Shown: piece by piece, positions 45,801 through 55,613 of the stretch
How the letters are laid out: each line of letters starts with the position of its first letter
Numbering within the stretch: position 1 is the stretch's first letter
Origin: Vombatus ursinus
Taxonomy: Eukaryota > Chordata > Mammalia > Diprotodontia > Vombatidae
Assembly: GCF_900497805.2 (NCBI RefSeq)
Contig: NW_020954556.1
Location: 29,097,671-29,161,670, forward strand
Direction: 5' to 3'
Length of the DNA: 64,000 nucleotides
Notes under the pieces: model-generated
Seen by the model: the letters and a program-made list of their open reading frames with translations, nothing else
Databases searched by the model: none
What the model was told of the DNA's origin: nothing
Program-made: the position numbers and the translations under genes

Positions 45801-46395
45801 GGCTCCAAATCATTACTAATTAGAGAAATGCAAATTATTAGCAATTCTGAGATTCTACCTCACACCCATCAGTTTGGCAAAAGTGACCCCAAAAACATGA
45901 TATTCATCATAAATGTTGGAGAGGCTGTGGGAAAACAAGGCACATTGATACACTATTGATGGACCTGTAATTGGGTAAGCCATTCTGGAAAACAATTTAA
46001 AATTCTCCCCCAAAAGCTACTGAACAATGATTCAACTATACCACTGCTAGCCTTATGCTCAAAAAAAGATCAAAGAAATAGGTCCTACGTGTACAAAAAT
46101 ATTTGTAACAGCTCATTTTGTGGAGGCAAGAAATAAAAACTATAGGGATGTCCATCAATTGAGGAATGACTAAATAAGTTACAATATATGAATGTGAATT
46201 TATTTGTGCTGTAAGAAATTAGTAAGTAGATGATTTCGAAGAGCTATGGAAAGACTGACATGAACCATTGCATAGTGAATTAAGTAGAAACATAAGAATT
46301 ATTTATACTATAACATTAATATCATAAAAATAAACAATTTTGAAGACTTTTGTAAAGACTATACATAATATGTATATGTATATGTATATGTATAA

Positions 46396-46445
<50 letters not shown>

Positions 46446-46580
46446 GTATATATAGCCAATGAGGGATTTCTTTTGGAAGACTATGTATATTTGTTACAAG
46501 GAATTTGTTTTTCTTTTCTCTCTTGCTCAATGAGGTTGGGAGTGGGAAGAAGAGAAAATAAATTTCTGTTAATTACAGGA
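45801..46580 (+). repeat. L1 ORF2 C-terminus and 3' UTR, 3' part of split copy
   Basis: Continues the L1 of 42465-43330: GGCTCCAAATCATTACTAAT, GAGAAATGCAAATTATTAGC, ACCTCACACCCATCAGTTTG, then the EWLNK-type end and 3' UTR. A hexamer microsatellite lies inside. Confidence 0.75.
46368..46455. repeat. TATATG/TATGTA microsatellite
   Basis: About 14 near-perfect six-base units. It creates a spurious IYIYIY frame on the - strand. Confidence 0.95.
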
Positions 46581-46916
46581 AATTTTATTAAAGAAGTGGA
46601 GGGATGCTGCAGAAGTATAATGTTACATGCGCTGTCATATGAGATAACAGTATTCTTAGTTTTGCTTAATTGTTTTACTTTATCACAAGACACCTCCCAT
46701 GGAATGGGGGTAATCTCTAAGTGTTTGTGATATAAAACCAATCAATATTGTTTTTTATTATTGTTTGACATTATAATACTGTTTGATTAACAATCAAAAA
46801 CATTAATAAATTTTTTTTAAAGGAATGGATGATCTCTAAGATCCCTTTCAGTTCCAAAATTCCACAGTTCTATTATTTGGGTTGATGAACCAGTTAGGAA
46901 AATATATAAACTAAGG
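46581..46916. other. Unassigned; ends in a small CORE-SINE fragment
   Basis: Nothing recognised except GATGATCTCTAAGATCCCTT at about 46825-46875, a CORE-SINE 3' scrap. Confidence 0.4.
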
Positions 46917-47150
46917 CAATCTTCAGGCCTGAAGTTAGCAAGACTCATGTTCTTGAGTTCAAATGTGGCCTCAGACACTTAGTAGCTGTGTGACCCTGGG
47001 CAAGTCACTTAACCTTGTTTGCCTCAGTTCCTGATCTATAAAATGAGCTAGAGAAGGAAATGACAAATCACTACAGAATATTTGCAAAGAAAATCCCAAA
47101 AAGGTTCATGGAGAGTTGGGCTTGACTCAAATGACTCAACATCAAGACAA
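46917..47150 (+). repeat. Long-tailed SINE
   Basis: GTTCAAATGTGGCCTCAGAC, GTGACCCTGGGCAAGTCACT, AGAGAAGGAAATGACAAATC, then ACTCAAATGACTCAACATCA near the tail. Confidence 0.8.
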
Positions 47151-48279
47151 TCTTCATTCCAAAATGGAAGACAAAACAAAGTCTTTTACCACATCAATTA
47201 TACCAAGTATCACGTTTTCCACAAGTCATGGATGAAAAGAACTGGGACACCCTCACAGTTGGAATCAGACTTACTTTAGCTCCCTGTTTAAGAACATCTG
47301 GAAGGTCAAGGTTTGAAAAGAACAGCTGGTCACAATCTGCAGAAAGATTGAGCTCTATAAGCTCCCCTCCCTGGAGGCATATCTTAAAAAGAAAGGAGTT
47401 AGATGGGAGGAAAGGAATTAAGGAGTGTAAGTACACATTTCAGTTCCAGAAAGAGGAGGAAATATGGTTTGCAAGAGGAGAAAAAAAAAAAAACTCAAAG
47501 GATCTAGAAAAAAATCTAGAGATCTGAGGTAACACTAAAAATCTGTCGCTACTTTTTTCTACACCTGATGATGCTATACATAAGCACATTTTAAATTTAA
47601 GGCATGAAAAGAGAATAAAGATCTAGGACAAATGGCTCAACACGTGCGAATTGTACTTAGTAAGCAGTGATTGGTCTGCCACAATAAGGCTTTTGTTATT
47701 TGGTTTTCTCAAAAGTAATGATGTCATTCCTGGGAGCAAAGCTTTAAAAATTGTTATCAGAAGCCAATTTCTAGGCAGATTTGTCACTAGTCAGCCACAG
47801 GAAAACACAAGAATTGTCCTGTTAGGTGGGGTCTTTCCTGGCTCTTAAGCCTGTGCCCTGAACGGATGGGGGCAAGGGTATGCTGGAATAAGCTCTTCTT
47901 CCTCATGAGAGTCAGTTGTCAAATTTTCACTGTGAGCAGTGAAATGCTGCAACTCATTTGTTGATTTATTGTTGATTTCTATACTTAAAAAGTGGAAAAA
48001 CTGTTAATAATGTGGATTAAACTTAAAAGTGGGTATATATCCCCATCCCATAGTCCCAGCCTGCCATTAACCATTTACCAGCACAACCCTGATCACCTCC
48101 CTTCTGACCCTGCTAATCAACAATTGAACTTGGCCACTCCTTCATCAACTCTTCATTCCTATGGTCCTGCATACTATCCAGGATGGAGGTACTTGGGTTG
48201 TCCATATATGATGGGGGTGGAGGAGGGCAAAGAAGCTAAGGATTCGGAAGAGGCTGTATTAGGAAGAAAGGCAACACTC
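47151..48279. other. No recognised gene or repeat
   Basis: Unassigned. Overlapping short frames on both strands at 47080-47530 and 47990-48330, none with a known domain. Confidence 0.4.
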
Positions 48280-48535
48280 ATAATAGATAATGTAATGGAA
48301 AGAACTCTGGACTCAGAGTCAGGAGAGATTTGATTTCAAATCCTTCCTGGGACACTACATTTGTGACTATATGGTTTAACCTTTCTGAGTCTGTTACTCC
48401 TTCTCTAAAATGGGAGTACAATGGCAGCATGGGGGAAATGGATAGAGATCTGTAGTTAAGATCCACCTGTGATATATACTGGCTGGACAAACCACTTAAC
48501 ATCTCAGTATCCCTAGTCTAAACTTTAAACTTTCT
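48280..48535 (+). repeat. Two MIR-type SINE fragments
   Basis: 48285-48425: ATGGAAAGAACTCTGGACTC, GTTACTCCTTCTCTAAAATG. 48428-48530: ATGGATAGAGATCTGTAGTT, ACAAACCACTTAACATCTCA. Confidence 0.6.
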
Positions 48536-48538
48536 AAA

Positions 48539-48798
48539 ACAAGGAGTTAGATGGTGCAGTGGATAGAACATTAGACCTGGAGTTAGGAAGGCCCAAGTTC
48601 AAATGTGGCTTCAGATTCTTACTGGCTCTGTGACTCTGAGCAAGTCACTTAACCATTTTCTGCCTTAGTTTCTTCATGTATAAAATAGGGATTATAATAG
48701 CATCTCATCTATTGTGAAAATCAAATGAGACAGTATTTGTAAAAATGCTTTGTAAGCCTTTAAGTGCTATAGGAATGCCAGTTACTATTATTTTATTA
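48539..48798 (+). repeat. CORE-SINE, near full length
   Basis: GTTAGATGGTGCAGTGGATA, TCTGAGCAAGTCACTTAACC, AATCAAATGAGACAGTATTT, TAAGTGCTATAGGAATGCCA. Confidence 0.8.
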
Positions 48799-48957
48799 AA
48801 CTGTAAATTGAAAAACTATTACGGATCTCCATTCATAGCAGCTCCCAATTCTAATGAATTCACAGGCCATGACCACCTCTCCAAAAAAAAGAGAGTATTA
48901 GCAATACTGTAGTACCTACCCTATAGGATTGTTTTGAGGATCAAATCAGTGCGCTCA

Positions 48958-48983
48958 TGCGCTCTCTCTCTCTCTCTGTCTCT

Positions 48984-49012
<29 letters not shown>
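48958..49012. repeat. CT/CA microsatellite
   Basis: CTCTCTCT run followed by about 15 CA units. Confidence 0.95.
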
Positions 49013-49015
<3 letters not shown>

Positions 49016-49019
49016 GGAT

Positions 49020-49555
49020 GTTCTGGCTCATTCTCCCAAATCCAAGCCTGCTCCATCTTTCCCTTAGGGTTCTAGGGGTATACTGAGGGGTTGCTCAAGC
49101 CCCTGCAAATTGGGTTTACCCCAAAGTTAGGTGATCCTCAGTTCCATTTAACCGATTAACATGGATTCACTTTTACTAGGGGACATTTATTTTGAAGATA
49201 TAGCAGGAACAAAAGTGCAAAACTTTCCTGTCATCCCTTTGGGAGTGCACTCTTCCCTACATCTTCTCATTCTCTTGGAATGGAGGGGGGATATGTGGGG
49301 GTGAGGAATTTACACTGTCACCTCAGTTCCCACATAGCATTGGTCCCATCAAGCTCATGTCCAAAATGTGACATGATTACAAGATGAGTTCTTGGGTCTC
49401 AGCTACAACAAGGTCACTCCTTGTTCTTTGAGGAATCGATGCTGGGCTGGCTGCAGAACCCAGCTTGGACTCTTGACTCTTGGATTCCTGTGACTCCCAT
49501 TCCTCACCTCTAAGTTAATATCCTTCACCTAAAATAGAAAAAAAAACAAAACAGA
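49020..49555 (+). repeat. Unclassified interspersed repeat, copy 2
   Basis: Second copy of the family at 20390-20960; shared blocks are listed there. Same orientation. Rough identity about 65-75% by eye over the aligned blocks. Confidence 0.55.
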
Positions 49556-50079
49556 AAAACAGTGCAGAGATGTTTCAAGGAAGAAAGCTCATTTCTTAGG
49601 GACACATTTCCTCAGAGGGTACAAGGTCTCAAGTCCTCTCTCCTTACAGCCTTGTTTCTCACCAAAAGCTTTCAGCAAAGGAACCAAACCCCTATAACAT
49701 GAAAAAAGAAACTGGGCAAGATCAATTAAGACCTTTTTGAAGATACCCCTACTTCCAACTTCACAGTCAATGGAAAAGGCTTCTTCTGATCACTTGATGT
49801 AGACAGGAACCAGTTAGAATGTCTGTGCTTGTTCTCCAAGGCATTTGTTACATATCACAACTCTCAACTCTTCCACAATCAGGATCCCTAGCCACTTCAT
49901 GTGGAGGATTTATGTAATGTCTAATTATCAGCCCTCTGTTACAGAGATATAAAGTCCTTTGCGAACTACAAAGTGGTCTGTATAAAAAGATGGCATGATT
50001 TATGGATAGAGACCCAAGTTGAATAATGCCTTTAGCTTGCCTTGGGCAAATCATTTAACCCCTCAATTCCTCAAGTTGT
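49556..50079. other. No recognised gene or repeat
   Basis: May include more of the unclassified repeat. No long frame. Confidence 0.35.
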
Positions 50080-51430
50080 TGAGAAAGTCAAGCCAAAAGG
50101 CTTTTATTAAGTGCCGGGATACAATTAATAAAAAGAAAGACAGTCCCTGCCCTGAAGGAGTTTACAATCTAATCAGGAGAGACAATACGCAAAAGGAACC
50201 AGGAAAGGTGGGGGCAAGTACCCACATCTTGTTCTGTGGAGTTGAAGCCTGATACAATAGCAGATACTGAGTGGAGAGGGCCAGAAAGTCCCATTTCTGT
50301 CCTCTATAAAGGAATGCACTGATAGGAGTTTAGTACTCCACCCTCCAATCAGAGGGGAGAGGCATTGATAGGAGTTTAGTACTCCACCCTCCAAACAGAG
50401 GGGAGAGGAGGCTGAGGGAGGTGGTATCAGTCCAGGCTTGAGTTAGTAGCATGGTGATGAGGTTAGAGTTGATGAGCTTAACCTGAGAGGGCCATCTTAT
50501 TATGTGGGTTGGAACCAGGCCAGGCAGCAGATGCAGAGTAGAGTAGTACTGTGTGCCAGACACTGTGCTAATCACTATAAAGAAGGGCAAAAAAAAAATA
50601 ATCCATGTTCTCAAGAAACTCACAGTCTAATGGAGGAGACAACATGTATGCACCTATGTACAAACAAAATACATAGAGGATCAATTGGAGATAATCTTAG
50701 AGATTATTTCAGAGGTTATGTTAAGATTAAAGGGCATCGGGAAAGCCTTCAGACTTGAAGGAATCCTGGATAGGAATCCTAGAGGTGAAGCTCAGAGCAC
50801 TCCAGGCATGTAAGACAGCTAATAAAAAAAAAAAAAGTTTGGTGTCAAGAGATGGAGTGACTGGTGTGAGAAAAAGCAAGCAGGCCAACGCCGCTGGATT
50901 TCAGATTATGTGGAGAGTAAAGTTTAAGAGGACTGGAAGGATAGGGGGAGGGTGGGACTTTAAAAGTCGAACAGAGTATTTTATATTTCATCCTGGAGGT
51001 AATAAGGAGCCACTGGCTTTTGTTGAGTAGGGTTCAGACCTGTGCTTTAAAATGAATTTGACAACTCAGTGGAAGATAGATTGGAATGGGGAGAGACTTG
51101 TGTCTGGCAAATCAACCAGTAGGCTATTGTAATAGTCCAGGCATGAAGAGAGAAGGGGGCATTTACTAGAGATGTTGCCAAAGTGAAATCCATAGGCCTC
51201 AGCAACTGATTAGATATGGGAGTTGAAAGAGAGTAAGGAGTTGAGGATGATGCCTAGGGTATGATACTGGATGAGTGGGAGGATAGCAGTGCCCTTGACA
51301 GTAACAGGGAAATTAGGAAGAGGAGACATTGAGGGAAAAGATAATAAGATCAGTTTTGGATATATTGAGTTTAAGATGTCTACAAGACATTCAGTTTGGG
51401 ATATCCAAAAGTGATGATTTGCTGTAAATA
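50080..51430 (-). repeat. LINE-2, overlapping 3' copies
   Basis: Antisense 3' termini at 50095-50200 (AAAAGGCTTTTATTAAGTGC, CAGTCCCTGCCCTGAAGGAG) and 50545-50640 (GTGTGCCAGACACTGTGCTA). The longer body runs to 51430 with TATATTTCATCCTGGAGGTA, GGCTATTGTAATAGTCCAGG and GAGTTGAGGATGATGCCTAG. A 46-bp tandem duplication lies at 50316-50407. Confidence 0.8.
50316..50407. repeat. 46-bp unit, two tandem copies
   Basis: Units 50316-50361 and 50362-50407 differ at two positions and share AGGAGTTTAGTACTCCACCC. A local tandem duplication. Confidence 0.9.
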
Positions 51431-51459
51431 GGAAATTTCTAATCTGAAGTTCCCTACAC

Positions 51460-51656
51460 CAGTGGTATCAAACTCAGATAGAAAAGGGGGCCACTAATAC
51501 AATGTGAGTGTGTGGTTCCCTGATGCAGCATATTGACTTAGTTTTTTAATGTAATGTTACCTATGTTTTATTGTATTTTTTAAAAATTTTGTTTATTATT
51601 TCTGGAATATATTTTATTCCGGTTCTAGCCAGTAGGCTTTGTGTTTGACACCTTTG
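51460..51656. mobile_element. hAT-like MITE (~197 bp)
   Basis: Terminal inverted repeats CAGTGGTATCAAACTC and (reverse complement of the right end) CAAAGGTGTCAAACAC match at 12 of 16 bases. Flanked by 8-bp CCCTACAC and ACCTACAT, six matching, fitting a hAT target duplication. No coding capacity. Confidence 0.55.
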
Positions 51657-51734
51657 ACCTACATCACTGAAATCACAGTTATGGTGGGGTTTTTTGTTTG
51701 TTTGTTTGTTTTATAAGTGCTATATAAATGTCAG

Positions 51735-51965
51735 GAGGGGCAGATGTAAAGAAGTAGATACAGAGCTGATTCTGCAACCAGGAAGACCTGAGCTTAAGTC
51801 TCACCTTTGACCCATATTGGCTGTGTCCAAAGTCTCTTAACCCCTGACTGTTCCAGGCAATTCTCTCTAAGATGATAAATGCACAGAAGGTCCCTACCTG
51901 CATGGCTAGAGGGAGTCCCTTCATCTGGGAGAGATCACATGTCCAGTCAATATCCTTATACAAAT
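51735..51965 (+). repeat. tRNA-headed SINE, third tail type
   Basis: ACCAGGAAGACCTGAGCTTA, CCATATTGGCTGTGTCCAAA, then AGGCAATTCTCTCTAAGATG and TGCATGGCTAGAGGGAGTCC. The post-head sequence differs from the A-tailed and CAA-tailed forms and recurs at 58135-58345. Confidence 0.65.
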
Positions 51966-52630
51966 ATCACCTATTATGAACTCAGCAGAAGTATTGTTAA
52001 TAGAAGGTGAAAGGGCTTCTTAGAGCCAGGTTGTGTGATGGCTGAGGGAAACCTGCCGAGAAAATCTGGAACTGTTAGACTGGTGATTAGCAACCAGCGC
52101 CCTGGAGCTCTTTAAGTACTTACCTTGAACTGTTTTAGCTGAAATAATGAGTCCCTGTACTCACTGGCAGGGAAGATACCTAAAGTAGTATAAAGAATGC
52201 CTTGCTAATATTTGGAATTGGGGCTAAAGGCTAGTTTAAGTTACGTGGTCACCAGCACTGGGCTCTTCTGGATGCCTCAGTGGTATCCTTAGTTGCCGCC
52301 CCTGGTCAGCAGGTCATCTCCCTGGCCAGGAGTAGGATTACACATTTATTAAAGCTGGAAAGGAAGTAGGCCCTCTAATCTGGAAGTTCTCCAACTTTTT
52401 GTGTGTCATTGGACCTTTTCGACAGTCTGGTGAACCTCTTTCTCAGAATAATAGTTTTGGAATAATATGGCCCTCTTCTCAGAATATTTTTAAATAATTA
52501 GAGGAAATGGTAAATTTCATAAGATGTAACTTTTTTCCTAAGTTCACAGACCCCCCTCCTAAAATCTAAAAACTCTGGATTCTAGTCAAACTCCTTAATT
52601 TTACAAAAGAAGCAACTAAATGACAGAAAG
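51966..52630. other. No recognised gene or repeat
   Basis: Unassigned; no long frame. Confidence 0.4.
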
Positions 52631-52770
52631 GATCGTAGATTCATAGATCTAGAGTTGGAAGGGTCAATACTGGTGATGGAAAGACCTCAATAGTCATCTA
52701 GTCCAATTTCCTTATTTTACAGTTGAGGAAACTGAGGATCAGGGAAGTTAGGTGACTTATTTGTCAACTG
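52631..52770 (-). repeat. MIR-type SINE
   Basis: Antisense: CATAGATCTAGAGTTGGAAG, GTCATCTAGTCCAATTTCCT, TTTTACAGTTGAGGAAACTG. Confidence 0.75.
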
Positions 52771-52789
52771 AGATAATAATTTTAAAGCT

Positions 52790-53000
52790 GTATAAGTATA
52801 TAGATGTAAAATATATGTATAATTAATATATGATATATAAATATATGTGTAATATATAAAATAGGTATAATATAAATATATGTACAATTATATATAATAT
52901 ATAATTAATATATACACAATATATGTATGATGTATAAAATATGTATACTGTATAAAATATATGTATAAGTCTGTGTGTGTGTATGTGTTTGTGTGTGTAA
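52790..53000. repeat. AT-rich microsatellite tract
   Basis: Irregular TATATA/TATGTA units for about 190 bp ending in TG units. Confidence 0.9.
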
Positions 53001-53229
53001 GTAATTGTGAAACTGTAGGGCTACACCCTGGTAAAATCATCTCAGCAGATGGGCTAAACTGGATTGAGGGTAATCTATAAATCTCAAACCTGGCGAGTTA
53101 GGAGGATATCTAACTCAAGCATGTGAAGACTTCCCCCAGAAGGACGAGTACATGAGAACAATTTGTTCCAAAGGCCATGAAGGCAGCTGAAGCAGGGGCA
53201 TGGAGCACTTAGAGCTTGGTTAGATATCG

Positions 53230-53405
53230 AAAATGCCAAGGTCATCCACTGTATCCTGGGCCCTCACCAGTCGTCTTGACTTTTATCCTGCCACTGGACT
53301 TAAGTGCTCAGAGAGAGTGAGGCTGATGACTTTGTGCAACTCTGCCTCATTTAAATCACCACATGATATCATTGGTCCTCCTCGAAAACAAAGGAGAAAC
53401 AACTG
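53230..53405 (+). repeat. Second SINE family (copy 2)
   Basis: TATCCTGGGCCCTCACCAGT, GAGTGAGGCTGATGACTTTG, CATTGGTCCTCCTCGAAAAC, AAAGGAGAAACAAC. Same family as 22067-22275. Confidence 0.7.
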
Positions 53406-53545
53406 TAAAGCACTTAGCATAGTGCCTGGCACGTATTAAGGGCTATATAAATATTAGCTATTATTACCCCAAATCATACAGAGGTGAAATTTAAACCTAG
53501 GTCCTCTGATTTCAGAGTGCTCTTTGCACTGTAGCACCATGGTTT
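53406..53545. repeat. Two CORE-SINE fragments, opposite orientations
   Basis: 53406-53466 is a sense 3' end (AGTGCCTGGCACGTATTAAG, AATATTAGCTATTATTACC). 53467-53545 is an antisense head (CCTAGGTCCTCTGATTTCAG, TTGCACTGTAGCACC). Confidence 0.6.
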
Positions 53546-53625
53546 CTTCATGGTTGCACAGGTAAGAAGGAGTAGACTTAGGTTTTGAAACCAGTTACTC
53601 TAACTTTAAATCCAATGCTTTCTTT

Positions 53626-53773
53626 TTTTTTTTTTAGGCAATTGGGGTTAAGTGACTTGCCCAGGATCGCACAGCTAGTAAGTGTCAAGCATTTGGTCTG
53701 AGGTCAGATTTGAACTCAGGTCCTCCTGACTTCAGGGCCGGTGCTCTATCCACTGCGCCACCTAGCTGCCCTC
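53626..53773 (-). repeat. Short A-tailed SINE
   Basis: Antisense with T run at 53622-53635, GTTAAGTGACTTGCCCAGGA and CGCCACCTAGCTGCCC. Confidence 0.88.
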
Positions 53774-53784
53774 AGTGCTTTCTT

Positions 53785-54545
53785 TAAAATAATTTTTAAA
53801 AAAGTTATTGATGCCTTTGTTTTTATACCACAGTCATTTCCTGACATAGCCTTCCCTCCCCCGGCTTTCCTTTGTAAAAAAGAGAGGAAAAAAAAAAGCA
53901 AAAGCGACTGACAGAACAGCCTCATCTGACAGAGTATACAATATTCCACATTCATAGTTTCCCACCTCTCCAGCAGGAGAGGTACATTTCTTCATTTCTT
54001 CTCCAGAGCCAAGATTAGTTATTAAAATTACACAGAATTCAGTTTCATTTTATTAGTTTTATTTATGGGGCTCTAGTCACTATGTATATTGTTTTCCTAG
54101 TTCTGCTTATTTCACTCTGCTTATTTCATAATAAACTCACGTCTTTCATCAAAGTCTTCCATTTTTCTCCTAATTCCTCATATCCATTGTTTCCTACTAT
54201 GAAATAATATTCCATTATATACCACCATTGGTTTAGCCATTCCACAGGTGATTGGCATTTACTTGGTTTCCAGTCCTTTGCCACCACAAAAATAAAAAAG
54301 TGCTGCTATGAATATTTTTGTATACATGGGACCTTTCTTTCTGTCTTTGACCCCTTTGGGATACATGCCTGGCAGCGGGGTATTGGGGTCAAAGGAGATG
54401 AACAGTTTAGTGACTTTTTTCAAATAATTCAATATTGTTTTCCAGAATGATTAGATCAATTCACAGTTCTACCAACAAAGTATTGTTAGTGTGCTGGTCT
54501 TCCCACAGCCTACTGAGGTCAACAATTTCCATTTTTTGTCATCAT
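53785..54545 (-). repeat. L1 3' end, second lineage
   Basis: Antisense L1 with ORF2 C-terminus, but diverged from the other copies: CATTGGTTTAGCCATTCCAC, GGTTTCCAGTCCTTTGCCAC, GGGATACATGCCTGGCAGCG, GGGGTCAAAGG. The 3' UTR (CATCTGACAGAGTATACAAT) does not match the common type, so it is an older or separate subfamily. Confidence 0.65.
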
Positions 54546-54795
54546 TGACAACCCCCAAAATCTTGTAGTTCAATTGTGTCCTACTCTTCATGACCCTATT
54601 TGGGGTTTTCTAGGCATGGTTTCCTGGAGTGCTTCCCCAGCTCATTTTATAGAGAAGGAAGCTGAGGCAAACAGGGTTAAGTGACTTGCCTAGGGTCACA
54701 CAGCTGGTAAGTGTCTGAGGCCAGATTTGAATTCAGGAAGAAGAGTCTTTCTAACTTCAGACCTGGTACTCTATGCACTGTGCCACCTGGCTGCC
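54546..54795 (-). repeat. Long-tailed SINE
   Basis: Antisense: CATGACCCTATTTGGGGTTT, GTTAAGTGACTTGCCTAGGG, GGTCACACAGCTGGTAAGTG, head GCCACCTGGCTGCCCC, joined directly to a mariner-like MITE. Confidence 0.85.
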
Positions 54796-54796
54796 C

Positions 54797-54869
54797 CCAA
54801 AAGTCTTAGTGTAGTTTAAAGTTTTAACAGTTTTGATAGCTTAAAACTGCACTAAGACTTTTAGGACAC
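54797..54869. mobile_element. Palindromic mariner-like MITE, left end replaced by SINE
   Basis: Arms AAAAGTCTTAGTGTAGTTTA (54799-54818) and, on the other strand, AAAAGTCTTAGTGCAGTTTT. One mismatch and one bulge over about 23 bp, with a loop of about 16 bp. The right end GGACACC is kept; the left GGTGTCC expected by symmetry is missing where the SINE joins. It resembles MADE1-like Tc1/mariner MITEs in layout. Confidence 0.6.
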
Positions 54870-54884
54870 CATATATAATGTTGA

Positions 54885-55140
54885 TAGCCCTTATAATACC
54901 ACATCCTCACAATTCATCAACCTCAGGTCTAATGATCTCTCTCTTCTCACTTCATTTAACCACCATCATGACCACACACTCCATCACCCAGAATTTCACT
55001 TCCTTCTGAGGCCCTGAACTCTAAGTCCATTCTCTGACCACATTCCCCAAACCTTCCCATCTCTCTCTCTCTGTCTCTCTCTTCTTTGCCCTTTTTGTGA
55101 TATCCCATCTCCCAATTCTCCCAGTCCTTCACTTCCTTTG
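54885..55140 (+). repeat. LINE-2 internal fragment
   Basis: CACAATTCATCAACCTCAGG, TCATGACCACACACTCCATC, TAAGTCCATTCTCTGACCAC: the L2 stretch between endonuclease and reverse transcriptase. Confidence 0.5.
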
Positions 55141-55529
55141 AGTTTCACTGGCCTCCTATTGAACCTGAATCTCAGTCAAACCAGCAATTGCTCAAGTGAG
55201 ATTTTCCCCTTACAGACATGCGAGTCACCATCACTCAATGAAAGCCACAGCTGTTCTGCAACAGAAAATGACCTGGCCAGTTGCTATGGTAGCAAAGAAA
55301 TGTCAGCAGTACAAGCAAGCGAGCAAGAAAAGCTACACCCACCTCAGAAGGGCTTGCAGCAAAGGCTGCCCTGTTTGTGGGTGTTTGATAAATGAAAAAC
55401 CCTGATGGGGCCCTCCATTAGCATGAATTTTACCTGAGGCAGCAAGATAGAACTATGGTCACTATGAATCTGACCATAGTTGGTCAGATTGTTTAAGGGT
55501 ATGGCCAAAGTTGTGTTGTGTCATCAGAA
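55141..55529. other. No recognised feature
   Basis: Two overlapping + frames (55138-55405) have no known domain. Confidence 0.35.
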
Positions 55530-55613
55530 GAGGCAGTAAGATTAGGGATAGAGTTTTGGACATGGAATCATGAGAATCTGAATTCAAATACTGCCTCAGA
55601 CACTTAATAGCTA
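55530..55613 (+). repeat. SINE fragment
   Basis: GAATTCAAATACTGCCTCAG, ACACTTAATAGCTAG: internal piece of a tRNA-headed SINE. Confidence 0.6.

Noticed and set aside
46368-46455. Regular spaced repeat resembling an array
   Set aside because: Simple six-base microsatellite with no unique spacers, so not a CRISPR-like array.
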